Shown here piece after piece: positions 20,454 to 31,423 of a DNA stretch of 64,000 bases. Source of the stretch: JAEZBP01 sp963832725 (GTDB lineage: Bacteria; Myxococcota_A; Polyangia; Polyangiales; Sandaracinaceae). The notes beneath the pieces were generated by a model. It made no database searches. It worked only from the letters and a program-made list of their open reading frames with translations, and was not told where the DNA came from. Within the stretch, counting starts at the first letter, position 1, and each line of letters begins with the position of its first letter. Where the stretch lies: positions 1,364,001 to 1,428,000 of the forward strand of contig CAWHVG010000005.1 in assembly GCA_963832725.1 (NCBI GenBank), read 5' to 3'. The translations under genes and the position numbers were made by a program.

Positions 20454-20717
20454 ATGCGCACCGCTTCCGCTCTGACTCTGGTCGCCGCGCTCGCGCTCGG
20501 CGTGGCCGCGCCCGCTTCCGCGCAGGACGACGACGAGAGCTGCCACTGGGATCGCAGCTCGCGGACGATGGTCTGCGGCGTGGTCGACGTCGAAGGGCGC
20601 GGCAGCCCGAGCGCGTTCATGCTGCTCGGCCGAACCCGTGATCGACACGACGCACGACCCCTCGAGCGCGAGCTCGTGCGCGAGATCCCGAGGACCGTCC
20701 GACACGCGCCGTTCTGA
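20454..20717 (+). CDS. Small secreted protein, unknown
   Basis: 87 residues from the ATG at 20454, preferred over one 21 bases upstream because GAGGAGGG lies 8 bases before it. A signal peptide ends at ASAQ; the mature part begins DDDESCHWD and contains a second Cys (VCGVVDVEG). The last residues, ELVREIPRTVRHAPF, look like a genuine end rather than an accident. No domain was recognised. The convergent or downstream neighbours give no functional hint. Confidence 0.55.
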   Translation: MRTASALTLVAALALGVAAPASAQDDDESCHWDRSSRTMVCGVVDVEGRGSPSAFMLLGRTRDRHDARPLERELVREIPRTVRHAPF

Positions 20718-21075
20718 TCGAGCGCGCTGCCGGCGGACACCCGACGAACCGCCTCCGCGGGCCGGCGCAAGATCGCGGCGAGCCGCCGTCTGGCGCTCGG
20801 CATCGCCCACACGCTCCGCTCGAGCTCGCGTTCCCCGCGAAAACGAGCCCTCCTCTCGCACGCAGATGCCCTCCGAGCGCTCGGGCCACGGCGTCACGTC
20901 GGAGACGGCTCGCGGGCGCTCTCCCGGCACGGGGCACCAGCCCCCGCCATCACCACGTCCGAGCATGACGCGGTCCGCGCCGAAGTGGCGGCATTCACGA
21001 CCGCGACCGGCGAGAGCGTGGGCTCACGTCGGAAACCGGCGGGCGCTCTCCGGCACGGGGCGCTATCTCCCCGCC
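20718..21075. other. 358-bp gap holding a decayed duplicate
   Basis: The right part (20895-21018) is the degenerate copy of the following gene's 5' region described in the next entry. The left part has no credible frame or structure that I can see. Confidence 0.5.
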
Positions 21076-21142
21076 ATGACCACGCCCGAGTACGACGCGG
21101 TCCGCGCCAAGGTGGAGGCGTTCACGACGGCGACGAGCGAGC
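20895..21142 (+). repeat. Tandem duplication of a gene start (one copy decayed)
   Basis: About 120 bp including the promoter-proximal DNA and first 20 codons of the Cys-cluster gene occur twice in tandem (20895-21018 and 21025-21142, offset about 127-130). In the left copy the start codon has become ATC and several bases differ, yet AVRAEVAAFTTATGE is still readable beside the intact AVRAKVEAFTTATSE. The left copy then stops matching. Confidence 0.7.
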
Positions 21143-21621
21143 GCAGGCGCGAGGACCTCTCCTGCCGCGCCGGCTGCACCGCCTGCTGCCGCGTCGAGCT
21201 GGAGGTCAGCGACGTCGAAGCGGACTCGGTACGGGACGCGGTCGAAGCGCTCCCGGACGAAGTGCGCGGGCGCCTCGTGGAGCGCGCCCGCGCACCGCGT
21301 GAGGACGACGGCCTCTGCGTGATGCTCGAAGATGGTCGCTGCGTCGTCTACCAGGCCCGCCCGCTCGTCTGCCGCACGCAGGGGCACGCGCTGCGCTATC
21401 CGGCCGGAACGCTCGACCGAGACGCCGTGCGCGGGCGAACACCGGACGGCGACGTGACCTGGTGCCCGCTGAACTACCAGACGCGCGGGCCGGCCCCCGA
21501 CGACGTCCTCGACGCGGAGCGGGTGGACGTGCTCTTGGCCCTGGTCAATCGCCGCGCCAGCGCAGAGCCGCTCCGCCGGACCTCCCTGCGGACGCTGGCC
21601 GCGACGTCGCGCTCCGATTGA
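21076..21621 (+). CDS. YkgJ-type Cys-cluster (Zn/Fe-chelating) protein
   Basis: 181 residues. The N-terminal half contains CRAGCTACCRVEL near residues 34-46, the CxxxCxxCC signature of the YkgJ/CxxCxxCC family, which is thought to bind zinc or an iron-sulfur cluster. Further cysteines follow in DDGLCVMLEDGRCVVYQARP, the RPLVCR motif and DVTWCPLNYQ, matching the family pattern of a second metal site. It is cytoplasmic, with no signal. The exact substrate is unknown for the family. Confidence 0.8.
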   Translation: MTTPEYDAVRAKVEAFTTATSERRREDLSCRAGCTACCRVELEVSDVEADSVRDAVEALPDEVRGRLVERARAPREDDGLCVMLEDGRCVVYQARPLVCRTQGHALRYPAGTLDRDAVRGRTPDGDVTWCPLNYQTRGPAPDDVLDAERVDVLLALVNRRASAEPLRRTSLRTLAATSRSD

Positions 21622-21746
21622 GCGCCATCGGCTGCGACTCACCGGACCGTGCCCCCATCCGGCGACGCTCCGTTCGCCACCGATCCGCGGGCGAACATCG
21701 TTGATGCGCTCGCGCGGCCCATGGTATTCCGACCGTCCCGGACGCT

Positions 21747-22963
<1,217 letters not shown>

Positions 22964-22964
<1 letters not shown>

Positions 22965-23894
22965 TGAGCGCGCTCGTGCTCATCGCGGAGCGCGACCCGT
23001 TCAACCTTCGGCTCTTGGAAGAGCTCTGCGACGAGGCCGGCATCGACGTCGTCACCGCGGGCGACGGTGCGGCCACGCTGACGGTGATCGCGCGCCGGCG
23101 ACCCGCGCTGATCATCCTCGACGCGGCCCTGCGCACCGACGACGGAGCGAGCGTGCTGGAGGTGCTGCACGCCGACCCCGCGTTGGACCGCATCCCCGTC
23201 TTGCTCACGTTGGCGGACGACGACGAAGAGGCCCGCCGGAAGGGCGCGGAGCTGGGCGCTGCCGACTTTCTGACCCGCCCCTATCGCGTGCTGGAGCTCG
23301 AGCGTCGCGTGCGGAGCCTGCTGCGCCTCTCGGAAGCGGAGCGAGCGGCGGAGCGCTGGCCGGCGTCGCTCCTCGCGCCCGAAGAGACGACCGACCCGCT
23401 GACCCACGCGGGGAGCGCGACTCAGCTCCGCATCACGCTGGACTACGAGGCCACGCGCGCGGTGCGCTACGACCATGCCCTCACCTGCCTCGTGCTCCGC
23501 GTGACCAACCTGAGCGAGATCGTGGCCTCCGGCGGCGAGGAGGCCGAGCGCGGGCTGCTGGTCCAGCTCGCCACGAGTCTGCGCGGGATCATCCGCGCGA
23601 TCGATCATCTCTTCCGCTCGGACGACGACGAGCTGACCATGCTCCTGCCCGAGACCGTCGACGCCGGTCCGGTCGTCTCCCGGCTGACGCGGGAAGCGGC
23701 GGAGGGGACGCTCACCGGCCTCGCAATCGAACCTGCGGCGCGGCTCGCGCTCGGTCGCGCGCTCATCCGCCCCGGCGGCGCCATCACGGACGGCGAGGCT
23801 CTGCTCCGAGCCGCACGCGCCGGCCTCGCGCCACTGAATTCAGAGCGCGGATTGGCCGGGACGATTTCCCAGGAGGCGCCTACGTCGCGTATGA
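22964..23894 (+). CDS. Receiver domain joined to a degenerate GGDEF-like domain
   Basis: Residues 1-120 are a receiver domain (VLIAERDPFNLRLLEELCDE, IILDAALRTDDGA, LLTLADDD, FLTRPYR). Residues about 145-305 align to a GGDEF fold (HALTCLVLRVTNLSEIVASG, then FRSDDDELTMLLPE) but have SDDDE where the active site should be, so it should not make c-di-GMP. The frame stays open to 24307 but there overlaps and mirrors the next gene. I place the end at the TGA at 23894 in the neighbouring frame, eight bases before the next start, assuming one base error near 23860. The C-terminal boundary is therefore uncertain. Confidence 0.65.
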
Positions 23895-23901
23895 TGGACG
23901 G

Positions 23902-25422
23902 GTGCGAGGCCTTGCTCTCATCATCGCGTGCGCGCTCGGCACGAGCGGGTGCTTTCTCGACCGCTCGGCGCTCGACGGCAACGGCTCCGGCTCGGATGCC
24001 GGGCACGGCGCGGACGCGGGGCGCTTCGACGCGGCGCCGCACCCCGACTCGGGCCACGTCGACACGGACGGCGGAGTCGATGGGGGGCAAAGGACCGATG
24101 CCGGACCAATCGACGGCGGGTCGATGGACTCCGGACCGCCCGACAGCGGACCGCCCGACGCCGGACCGCCCGACAGCGGACCGCCCGACAGCGGACCGCC
24201 CGACAGCGGGCCGCCCGACAGCGGACCACCCGACACGGGCTGTACCTCGGCGGACACCCTCTGCCTCGGCAGAGACCTCACGACGTGCATGCCCGACGGG
24301 ACGTTGAGCCACACGACCTGCGCTGTCCGCTGCTCGACGGTGGACACCACCCGCTGCGCCGTCGCAGTCCCCTCCAACGTCGACGCGACCTACGTAGACA
24401 CGGGTGCGACACCCTTCACGCTCACGAGCATGAGCACCGATGCGTGCGACGGAGGAACGAGGGTCTCACAAGGCGGCGGCGAGCTGGACCTCTGCGTCAT
24501 CTCGGCCTCGACCGTGAGCGTGCCGGCCGGCACGGCGACGATCACCGGCTCATTGCCCCTCGTCATCATCGCCAGCGGCGCGGTGACCATCGACGGCACC
24601 ATCGACGTCTCGGCGTACGGTACGACGGCGGGCCCGGGCGGGTCCGCCGGCGGCACCGCGAGCTCGGAGGACGGTGGAGGGCGAAGCCCTGGATCCGGTG
24701 GCAGCCATCCGGGGACCTACCCCGACGGCGGCGGGGGCGGCGGTGCGCTCTGCGGCGCCGGCGGGAATGGTGGTACGGGCGGCTCGGGCGCTGGCGGCGG
24801 CGGCGGCGCCGCCGTGACGAGTTGGAATCTCAGCCCCCTCCAAGGCGGCAGCGGCGGCGGCTACGCCAACGGCCGGACCGATTCGAACGGAGGCGCAGGC
24901 GGCGGCGCGCTCCAGATCTTCTCGTCGGTATCCGTCACGCTGAACGGAGTCATCCTGGCCGGCGGAGGCGGCGGCACGCGCGGCCACACCGAGGGTGGCG
25001 TCCGCGACTACGGCGCCGGCGCCGGCGGCGGGAGCGGCGGCGCGGTGTTGATCGAAGCGCCGACGGTGACCTTCGGCGCGGGATCGCGCATCAACACCAC
25101 GGGCGGCGGCGGAGGCGGCGGCGCCTCGACCAGCAACGGCGGCAACGGCCAGGACGGGGCGGCGGTGAGCAGCGGCCGCGCTTCCGGGGGCGCATCGGGC
25201 GGCTCGACGTACGGGGCGCCTGGTGGCGACAGCGGCGCCGACGCCACGCCAGACGGCTCGAACGGCGGGAGCAATGGGAACGGATACGGCAACGGCGGCG
25301 GTGGTGGCGGCGGCGGCGGCTGCATCCTCATCCGAACGGGCGACGGTATGCTGCCTTCGGGCACCGACTCCTTCAGCCCCAGCATGACCGGGCTCTCGGC
25401 CGCGCCAGTGCAGCTGAACTGA
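23902..25422 (+). CDS. Large Gly-rich cell-surface lipoprotein
   Basis: 506 residues from a GTG. The signal peptide ends in a lipobox (GTSGC). It is followed by an Asp/Gly/Ser linker, then seven GPPDS pentapeptides (15-bp tandem DNA repeat at 24133-24237), a Cys-containing section (GCTSADTLCLGRDLTTCMPD) and a beta domain. The last 270 residues are dominated by glycine runs interleaved with beta-strand segments (VTIDGTIDVSAYGTTAGPGG, VSVTLNGVILAGGGGG). This design recurs in myxobacterial surface lipoproteins. Function is unknown; adhesion or matrix contact is a guess. Confidence 0.75.
   Translation: MRGLALIIACALGTSGCFLDRSALDGNGSGSDAGHGADAGRFDAAPHPDSGHVDTDGGVDGGQRTDAGPIDGGSMDSGPPDSGPPDAGPPDSGPPDSGPPDSGPPDSGPPDTGCTSADTLCLGRDLTTCMPDGTLSHTTCAVRCSTVDTTRCAVAVPSNVDATYVDTGATPFTLTSMSTDACDGGTRVSQGGGELDLCVISASTVSVPAGTATITGSLPLVIIASGAVTIDGTIDVSAYGTTAGPGGSAGGTASSEDGGGRSPGSGGSHPGTYPDGGGGGGALCGAGGNGGTGGSGAGGGGGAAVTSWNLSPLQGGSGGGYANGRTDSNGGAGGGALQIFSSVSVTLNGVILAGGGGGTRGHTEGGVRDYGAGAGGGSGGAVLIEAPTVTFGAGSRINTTGGGGGGGASTSNGGNGQDGAAVSSGRASGGASGGSTYGAPGGDSGADATPDGSNGGSNGNGYGNGGGGGGGGGCILIRTGDGMLPSGTDSFSPSMTGLSAAPVQLN
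24133..24237 (+). repeat. Seven 15-bp tandem repeats (GPPDS codons)
   Basis: Seven copies of the unit GGACCGCCCGACAGC lie end to end inside the Gly-rich lipoprotein gene, with only a few substitutions. They are in frame, so copy-number change would lengthen or shorten the linker without breaking the gene. Confidence 0.85.
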
Positions 25423-25747
25423 GCTGCACCGCCGGTCGCGAGCGCACCGAAGCGGCCGACCGGGCCGCGCACGTCGCGCGGGGCGGGACTCGGTGCGAAG
25501 GTGTCGAGCCTACGAAGGCCTCGCACTACCCTCGCGAAGCATGATCGGGCGCACCGTGTCCGGCTCTCGGCCGTGCGGATCGGGTGCGTCCCGCAAGCAG
25601 CTGGGCGGGAAGACCTCGCGGTGGCCGTAGCCGATCGATCGGATCCGGCGCCACGTCGCGATCGCACCAACGCGGGTCGCCCGCGCTGGAATCGGAATCG
25701 TCCATTCGCGCTCAGCGCCACACGCGATGCGCGACCGCCCGAGCCGC

Positions 25748-25933
25748 TCAGAGCCGGAGCAGGGAGCGCAGCGAGCGGCGGCTCTCCTTGCGCCGATCCC
25801 CCAGCGCGCTGCGCCTCGTGTCGGTCCGGCGCTCGACCTTCGCCGTTCGACGCTCGGGCGGCTCGTAGCTGGCCAGCGGCCAGGTCCGACTCGGGTCGCT
25901 CCACTGCATCGTCTTCCTCTGCAACGCCTTCAT
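25748..25933 (-). CDS. Possible small basic protein (61 aa)
   Basis: From the ATG at 25933 the frame reads MKALQRKTMQWSDPSRTWPL and then a highly basic C-terminus (RRTAKVERRTDTRRSALGDR). It starts about 50 bp from the convergent end of the Bax1-like gene. Composition is unlike random frames at the start but Arg-rich at the end. The rest of the 25423-25982 interval shows nothing further. Support is weak. Confidence 0.35.
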   Translation of the reverse strand: MKALQRKTMQWSDPSRTWPLASYEPPERRTAKVERRTDTRRSALGDRRKESRRSLRSLLRL

Positions 25934-25982
25934 GGCGCGCAGTGTGTGCGGATGTGGGCAACCAGCCAAGAAATCGACCGGA

Positions 25983-27201
25983 TCACCTCCGGGCGACGAG
26001 CGCGTCGAGCTTCTTCTCGATCTGCGCGGCGCTCATCGCGCCCTTGTAGACGTAGAGCGCGCCGGGGGCGTCGTCCTCGAGCACCGCCTCGCTGACCCGC
26101 AGCCGGCTGCTGACCGCGAAGAGGATCTTCTGCGGCAGACCGGCCTCCACGAGCTCGACGCGCTTCCACACCGCGTCGCGGCTCCAGAAGCCCATCACCT
26201 CGAGGAGCACGATCTCGCCCGTGTCGCGGTGCGTGAACGCGAGATCCGGCACGCAGAGCCCGACGCCCGGCAGATCGACCAGCTCGTCCGCGCGCGACGC
26301 CGTCCACTTGCCGTTCCGACCATCGAAGCGCGCCAGCAAGGTCTCGACCTCGTCGGGCAGACGGTCCGGCACCTCGCCGCCTTCCGGGACGGGCGTCGCC
26401 CTCCATCCGGAACACCAGCGGCGTGCGCGCCGGCCCCCAGCGCACGTCGGCGACCAGCGTCCAACGTCCGCACGCGGTCAGCGCCGGCAGGGCCAGCGCG
26501 AGCGAGAGCCCGTATTTCGTGACCGACTCGAAGAGGCTGAAGGGGCCATCCATCTCGATGCGAAACGAGCCGTCGTCGTCGCGATGGATCGAGAAGAGCA
26601 AGCGGAAGAATTTCAGCTTGTGGAAGAGCGCGCGCATGGCGCCCGGCGTCGAGCCGTGAACGTGGGCGGTGAGACGCACCGCGCGGAGCAGGATCGCCCT
26701 CGCCTGCTCGAGATCGTAGCCCTCCACCAGCGCCGCCGGCGGGGCGCACTTCACCTCGCGGAGCACGTGCGCGCTCTTCAGATCCGCGTAGAGACCGCGC
26801 TCGATCTGCTCCGGCGAGAGCTCGTGCGCCTCGGCGACCGCGGCCAAGAGCGCCTCGCGATCGAACGCGCGGTCCTCCTCGAGCTCGCGCCGGCGCGCCG
26901 CGGCCAGCTCGAAGACCTCTTTTCGGAGCGCCACCGGGTCGGTGTCGACCGCCATCTCGAACTCGAGGCCGTCGTCCACCAGCTTGCGCAGCCCGTCGGC
27001 CAGCTTGCGTTCGCGCGCGCCGACGTCGATGGCCGACCACGCGTCCGCCAGCTCCTCGCGTGTCAGCCCCACGTGGGCCTGCGCCACCTCGTGGATCTGC
27101 GCGGCCAGCGTCAGCGCTCGTTCGCGCGCGTCCTTGCGGAGCGGGGTGAGCTTCAGCTCGCCCTTGTGCTTGCGCGCGTGAACCGAATCGGGCGTCAGCA
27201 C
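25983..27201 (-). CDS. bax1: DUF790 / Bax1-like nuclease, partner of XPB-like helicase (one frame break)
   Basis: About 405 residues from a GTG (VLTPDSVHARK). In archaea Bax1 binds the XPB helicase and cuts DNA next to the unwound bubble. The N-terminal two thirds are helical and match DUF790 (GLYADLKSAHVLREVKCAPP, FHKLKFFRLLFSIHRDDDGS, ESVTKYGLSLALALPALTAC). The C-terminal third carries a PD-(D/E)xK-like core: VPDLAFTHRDTGEIVLLEVM followed by GFW. The frame changes near 26392-26400, where one base of CCC is extra (DA-V-PEGGEVPDRLPDEVE restored). It lies 141 bp downstream of the helicase gene on the same strand, as in archaeal pairs. Confidence 0.82.
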
Positions 27202-27342
27202 GGCACCCTCCGCGCTCGGCGCGGGCGCTTCGCATTCGTCGCGCTCCTCACCGGTCCACCGACATCCAGCGTGCCCGCCACCCCGCGCGTCGCGTCGCTT
27301 CCGGCGGAGCGGGACGTGGAGCGCGGGCACTCGACGACACGC

Positions 27343-28707
<1,365 letters not shown>

Positions 28708-29206
28708 GATGACCGGGAGCTTAGCAGTCCGTTGAAGCAGCGAGCCGGAGGGCACTTTCAGAGCGCGACGGCCCGGGTCTCCGTCGTCGGCGACGAGCGA
28801 ATGCTGTGTGAGCGAATGCTGTGTGAGCGAATGCTGCATGGGCGAAGCGAGACGCGCGGTCCCTCCTCGAGAGCCGAGGAGAGCTCGCGCGAGCCCCCTC
28901 TGTGCCAACCTCGCGCCATGACAGAAGGCGTGCCGGTCAGGACGACGCGCGTCCGAGCCGACTGACGCTCCACCGAAGAACGACCTCGATCCGTTGGCCT
29001 CGTATCATGCGGCCTCGCATCACCGCGCGCCGAAGGTTCGCCGGCTCCCGCTCACACCCGGGCTGGACATCGTCCTCGACGGCGTGGCGGCCCTACGTCT
29101 AGGTGGCGGGCGAGGCCGTGATCTTCGCGTCGGTTCGCGCGACGATCGCGAGCCGCTTCCGACGGCGCACCGAACCCGCCCCGCAGGTCGACTCGTAGGA
29201 GAAACG
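28708..29206. other. 499-bp gap with a 15-bp triple repeat
   Basis: GAGCGAATGCTGTGT occurs three times in tandem (28795-28839), the last copy with two changes. No credible gene is present; the short frames are Arg/Ser-rich shadows. The left part must hold the promoter for the helicase gene and the right part that for the DoxX-like gene. I see no clear -35/-10 pair. Confidence 0.5.
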
Positions 29207-29599
29207 ATGGAGAAGCTCCGCACCGCGCTGCGCTGGTTGCTCGGGATCGCGATGATCCTCGCGGGCGCCAACCATTTCCTGAACGCCGACTTCTACGTGG
29301 CCATCATGCCGCCGTATTTGCCGTGGCACCGAGCGCTGGTGCTCGTCAGCGGGGTCGCGGAGGTCGCCCTCGGCGCCGCCGTCCTCGTCCCGCGCCTGAA
29401 GCGCCCGGCCGGCTGGGGGCTCATCGCGCTCTTCGTCGCGGTCTTCCCGGCCAACCTCCACATGGCGCTCCACCCGGCCGCCTACGACGTCCCGACCTGG
29501 GGCCTGTTGCTCCGCCTGCCGCTTCAGGCCGTGCTCATCGCCTGGGCCTGGTGGTGTACGCGCGGCGTCGACCCAGAAGCCGCACGAAGCAAGAAGTGA
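29207..29599 (+). CDS. DoxX-like small membrane protein
   Basis: 130 residues, four TM helices (about 8-28, 45-65, 70-90, 95-120). The start ATG has TAGGAG six bases upstream. AGANHFLNADFYVAIMPPYL and VEV/AEVALGAAVLVPRL match DoxX/DUF-type membrane proteins of the DoxX-like superfamily, often thought to be redox or quinone linked, but without a firm role. Its stop codon lies within a GTGAAC-N3-GTTCAC palindrome. Confidence 0.7.
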   Translation: MEKLRTALRWLLGIAMILAGANHFLNADFYVAIMPPYLPWHRALVLVSGVAEVALGAAVLVPRLKRPAGWGLIALFVAVFPANLHMALHPAAYDVPTWGLLLRLPLQAVLIAWAWWCTRGVDPEAARSKK

Positions 29600-29610
29600 A
29601 CATCGTTCAC
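29596..29610. promoter_or_regulatory. Perfect palindrome GTGAAC-ATC-GTTCAC
   Basis: A 6-bp perfect inverted repeat with a 3-base spacer overlaps the TGA of the DoxX-like gene. The form is that of a TetR-family operator. A second copy (29695-29709) lies 99 bp on, before queE. No TetR gene is seen in the window. Confidence 0.45.
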
Positions 29611-29694
29611 GGCTTGGCCCCCTTTCCAGGCTCGACGCCGAACGCAAAATCATCAACAAACTCAGACACTTGAACGCCGACGCCGGGAGCTCTG

Positions 29695-29709
29695 GTGAAC
29701 AACGTTCAC
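29695..29709. promoter_or_regulatory. Perfect palindrome GTGAAC-AAC-GTTCAC
   Basis: Second exact copy of the palindrome, about 90 bp upstream of the queE start, in a position where a repressor could act. Spacing between the two sites is 99 bp. Confidence 0.45.
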
Positions 29710-29722
29710 AATTTGCTCCTCT

Positions 29723-29757
29723 GCGGGCGCCCTCGACCTGACGCGCGGGCGCCCTCG
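29723..29757. repeat. Two 13-bp direct repeats before queE
   Basis: GCGGGCGCCCTCG occurs at 29723-29735 and 29745-29757, each with an internal GGGCGCCC palindrome, so the copies can also pair with each other. This could be a leader structure for queE. No preQ1 riboswitch core is evident. Confidence 0.45.
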
Positions 29758-29798
29758 GCGCGCGTTGCGCCCCCGCTGATCTCTCGCATGTTCCTGCC

Positions 29799-30429
29799 GT
29801 GTCGTACGCGGTGAAGGAGCTCTTCTACACGCTGCAGGGCGAGGGCGCGCAGACCGGCCGGCCGGCGGTGTTCTGCCGCTTCGCCGGCTGCAATCTGTGG
29901 ACGGGACGCGAGAAGGACCGGGCACGCGCCGTCTGCCGGTTCTGCGACACGGACTTCGTGGGCACGGACGGGCCCGGGAGGGGCGCGCTTCGACTCGGCC
30001 GCCGCGCTGGCCCACGCCGTCGCCGCGGCCTGGCCCGGAGGAGGACGTCCCTACGTGGTCTGCACCGGCGGCGAGCCGCTACTACAGCTCGATCGCGAGG
30101 CCGTCGACGCCCTCCACGCCGAGGGCTTCGAGATCGCCATCGAGACCAACGGCACCCTCGAGCCGCCGCCCGGCATCGACTGGATCTGCGTCAGCCCCAA
30201 GGCCGGCTCGACGTTGATCCTCCGCGCCGGCGACGAGCTCAAGCTGGTCTACCCGCAGCCCGACGCCGAGCCCGAGCGTTTCGCCGACCTGGCCTTCGAG
30301 CACCTCTTCCTCCAGCCCATGGACGGGCCGGATCGAGCGCGAAACACCGCCCTCGCGGTGGAGCGCTGCCTGCGGGATCCGCGCTGGCGGCTGAGCCTCC
30401 AGACCCACAAATTGCTCGGAATTCCGTAA
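29799..30429 (+). CDS. queE: 7-carboxy-7-deazaguanine synthase QueE (one frame break)
   Basis: About 209 residues from a GTG. Radical-SAM ring contraction step in queuosine/7-deazaguanine synthesis. The N-terminus has LFYTLQGEGAQTGRPAVFCR and then a CX14CX2C cluster motif (C-N-L-W ... V-C-R-F-C), the spacing of the Burkholderia-type QueE rather than CX3CX2C. Later motifs are CTGGEPLLQ, IETNGTLEPP, CVSPKAGS and the C-terminal SLQTHKLLGIP. One base is extra near 29978-29984 (GGGAGGGG); removal gives DGPGGARFDSAAALAH. No other queuosine gene is nearby. Confidence 0.88.
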
Positions 30430-30734
30430 CGGGGACGTTTCGACGCGATTTCGCCCGATCGCGCCGAGAGCAACGTCACACCCCGTAAGCCATCGGAATC
30501 TCACGCTTATCCGGCCGACAGCGCGGCGCGCGCGGAGATACTTCGTGCAGGAAGGCTTCGGACGCGAAAAAGATCCTTGCTCGACCGGCGTCCCGCTACT
30601 ACAAAGCCCTCGAAGGATTTGACCCCGAAGGATTTGTGGCCGAACAGTTCGACATCGAACCGACGTACGGTAACTACCGCGGCAGCGCGGACAGCACCCC
30701 CTCATCCGTGGACGGTGCTGCTACGCTGCGGCTC
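30430..30734. other. 305-bp upstream region of the ectoine regulator
   Basis: A short direct repeat CGAAGGATTTG occurs twice (near 30611 and 30626), and the sequence is somewhat more AT-rich than its surroundings. The frame of the MarR gene stays open upstream through it, but the upstream residues do not resemble the family. Promoter elements are not clear. Confidence 0.35.
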
Positions 30735-31256
30735 ATGGGCCCGTCCGTGGAGGACCGTATCCTGCGGTCGTTGCGCAGGATCAGCCGTGCCATCGAGCTG
30801 CACAGCAAGCAGCTCAAGGCAGCTCACCGGCTCACCGCCCCTCAGCTCATCTGTTTGCGCGAGCTGCGGGACGGCGGAGCGACGACGCCGAGCGAGCTCG
30901 CGCGTGCCGTTTCGCTCAGTCAGCCGACGATCACCGGCATCCTCGATCGGCTCGAGTCGCGTGGCCTCGTCCACCGCTCGCGCAACCCGCGCGACAAGCG
31001 GCGGGTGATCACCGAGCTGACCGATGAAGGACGGACCGCCGTGGACTCGGCGCCCATGCCCCTGCACGCGCGCTTCGCCGCTCGCCTGGCGAAGCTGAAG
31101 GAAGAAGAGCGCGAGCAGATCGAGAGCGTCTTGGCCCGCATCGTGAAGATGATGGAGGCCGAGGCCATCGACGCCGCGCCCATGCTGGTCGGAGGGTCGA
31201 TGTCCGACGACGCCGAGGAGGGGGAGCAGCAGCGCGCTCCCGACGGGAAGCGCTGA
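30735..31256 (+). CDS. ectR: MarR-family regulator of ectoine genes (EctR-like)
   Basis: 173 residues from the ATG at 30735. The winged helix (HRLTAPQLICLRELRDGGAT, then TPSELARAVSLSQPTITGIL and the wing SRNPRDKRRVITELTDEG) is typical of MarR. The C-terminal helices would form the dimer. It sits directly before ask-ectABC on the same strand, the position of EctR1 in many ectoine clusters, where it represses ect transcription at low salt. The role is inferred from position. Confidence 0.82.
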   Translation: MGPSVEDRILRSLRRISRAIELHSKQLKAAHRLTAPQLICLRELRDGGATTPSELARAVSLSQPTITGILDRLESRGLVHRSRNPRDKRRVITELTDEGRTAVDSAPMPLHARFAARLAKLKEEEREQIESVLARIVKMMEAEAIDAAPMLVGGSMSDDAEEGEQQRAPDGKR

Positions 31257-31337
31257 CAGTCTCAGGTCGCCCCGCGCGACCTATCGAGCATTGGCGACTG
31301 GCTCCTTCCTAGACCCCCGAGCCGGTCCGCCAAGACG

Positions 31338-31368
31338 GTGACGTGTACGCATCGAGCGCGCGCGTCAC
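31338..31368. promoter_or_regulatory. Inverted repeat upstream of ask-ect
   Basis: GTGACG (31338-31343) and CGTCAC (31363-31368) flank a 19-base spacer about 60 bp before the aspartokinase start. The location fits an operator for the adjacent MarR-type regulator, but the repeat is short. Confidence 0.3.
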
Positions 31369-31423
31369 TGATAGCGTCCTCGTATGGTTCGAGGGCGGGG
31401 GGTCCAGAGAACCCGAGAGGACG

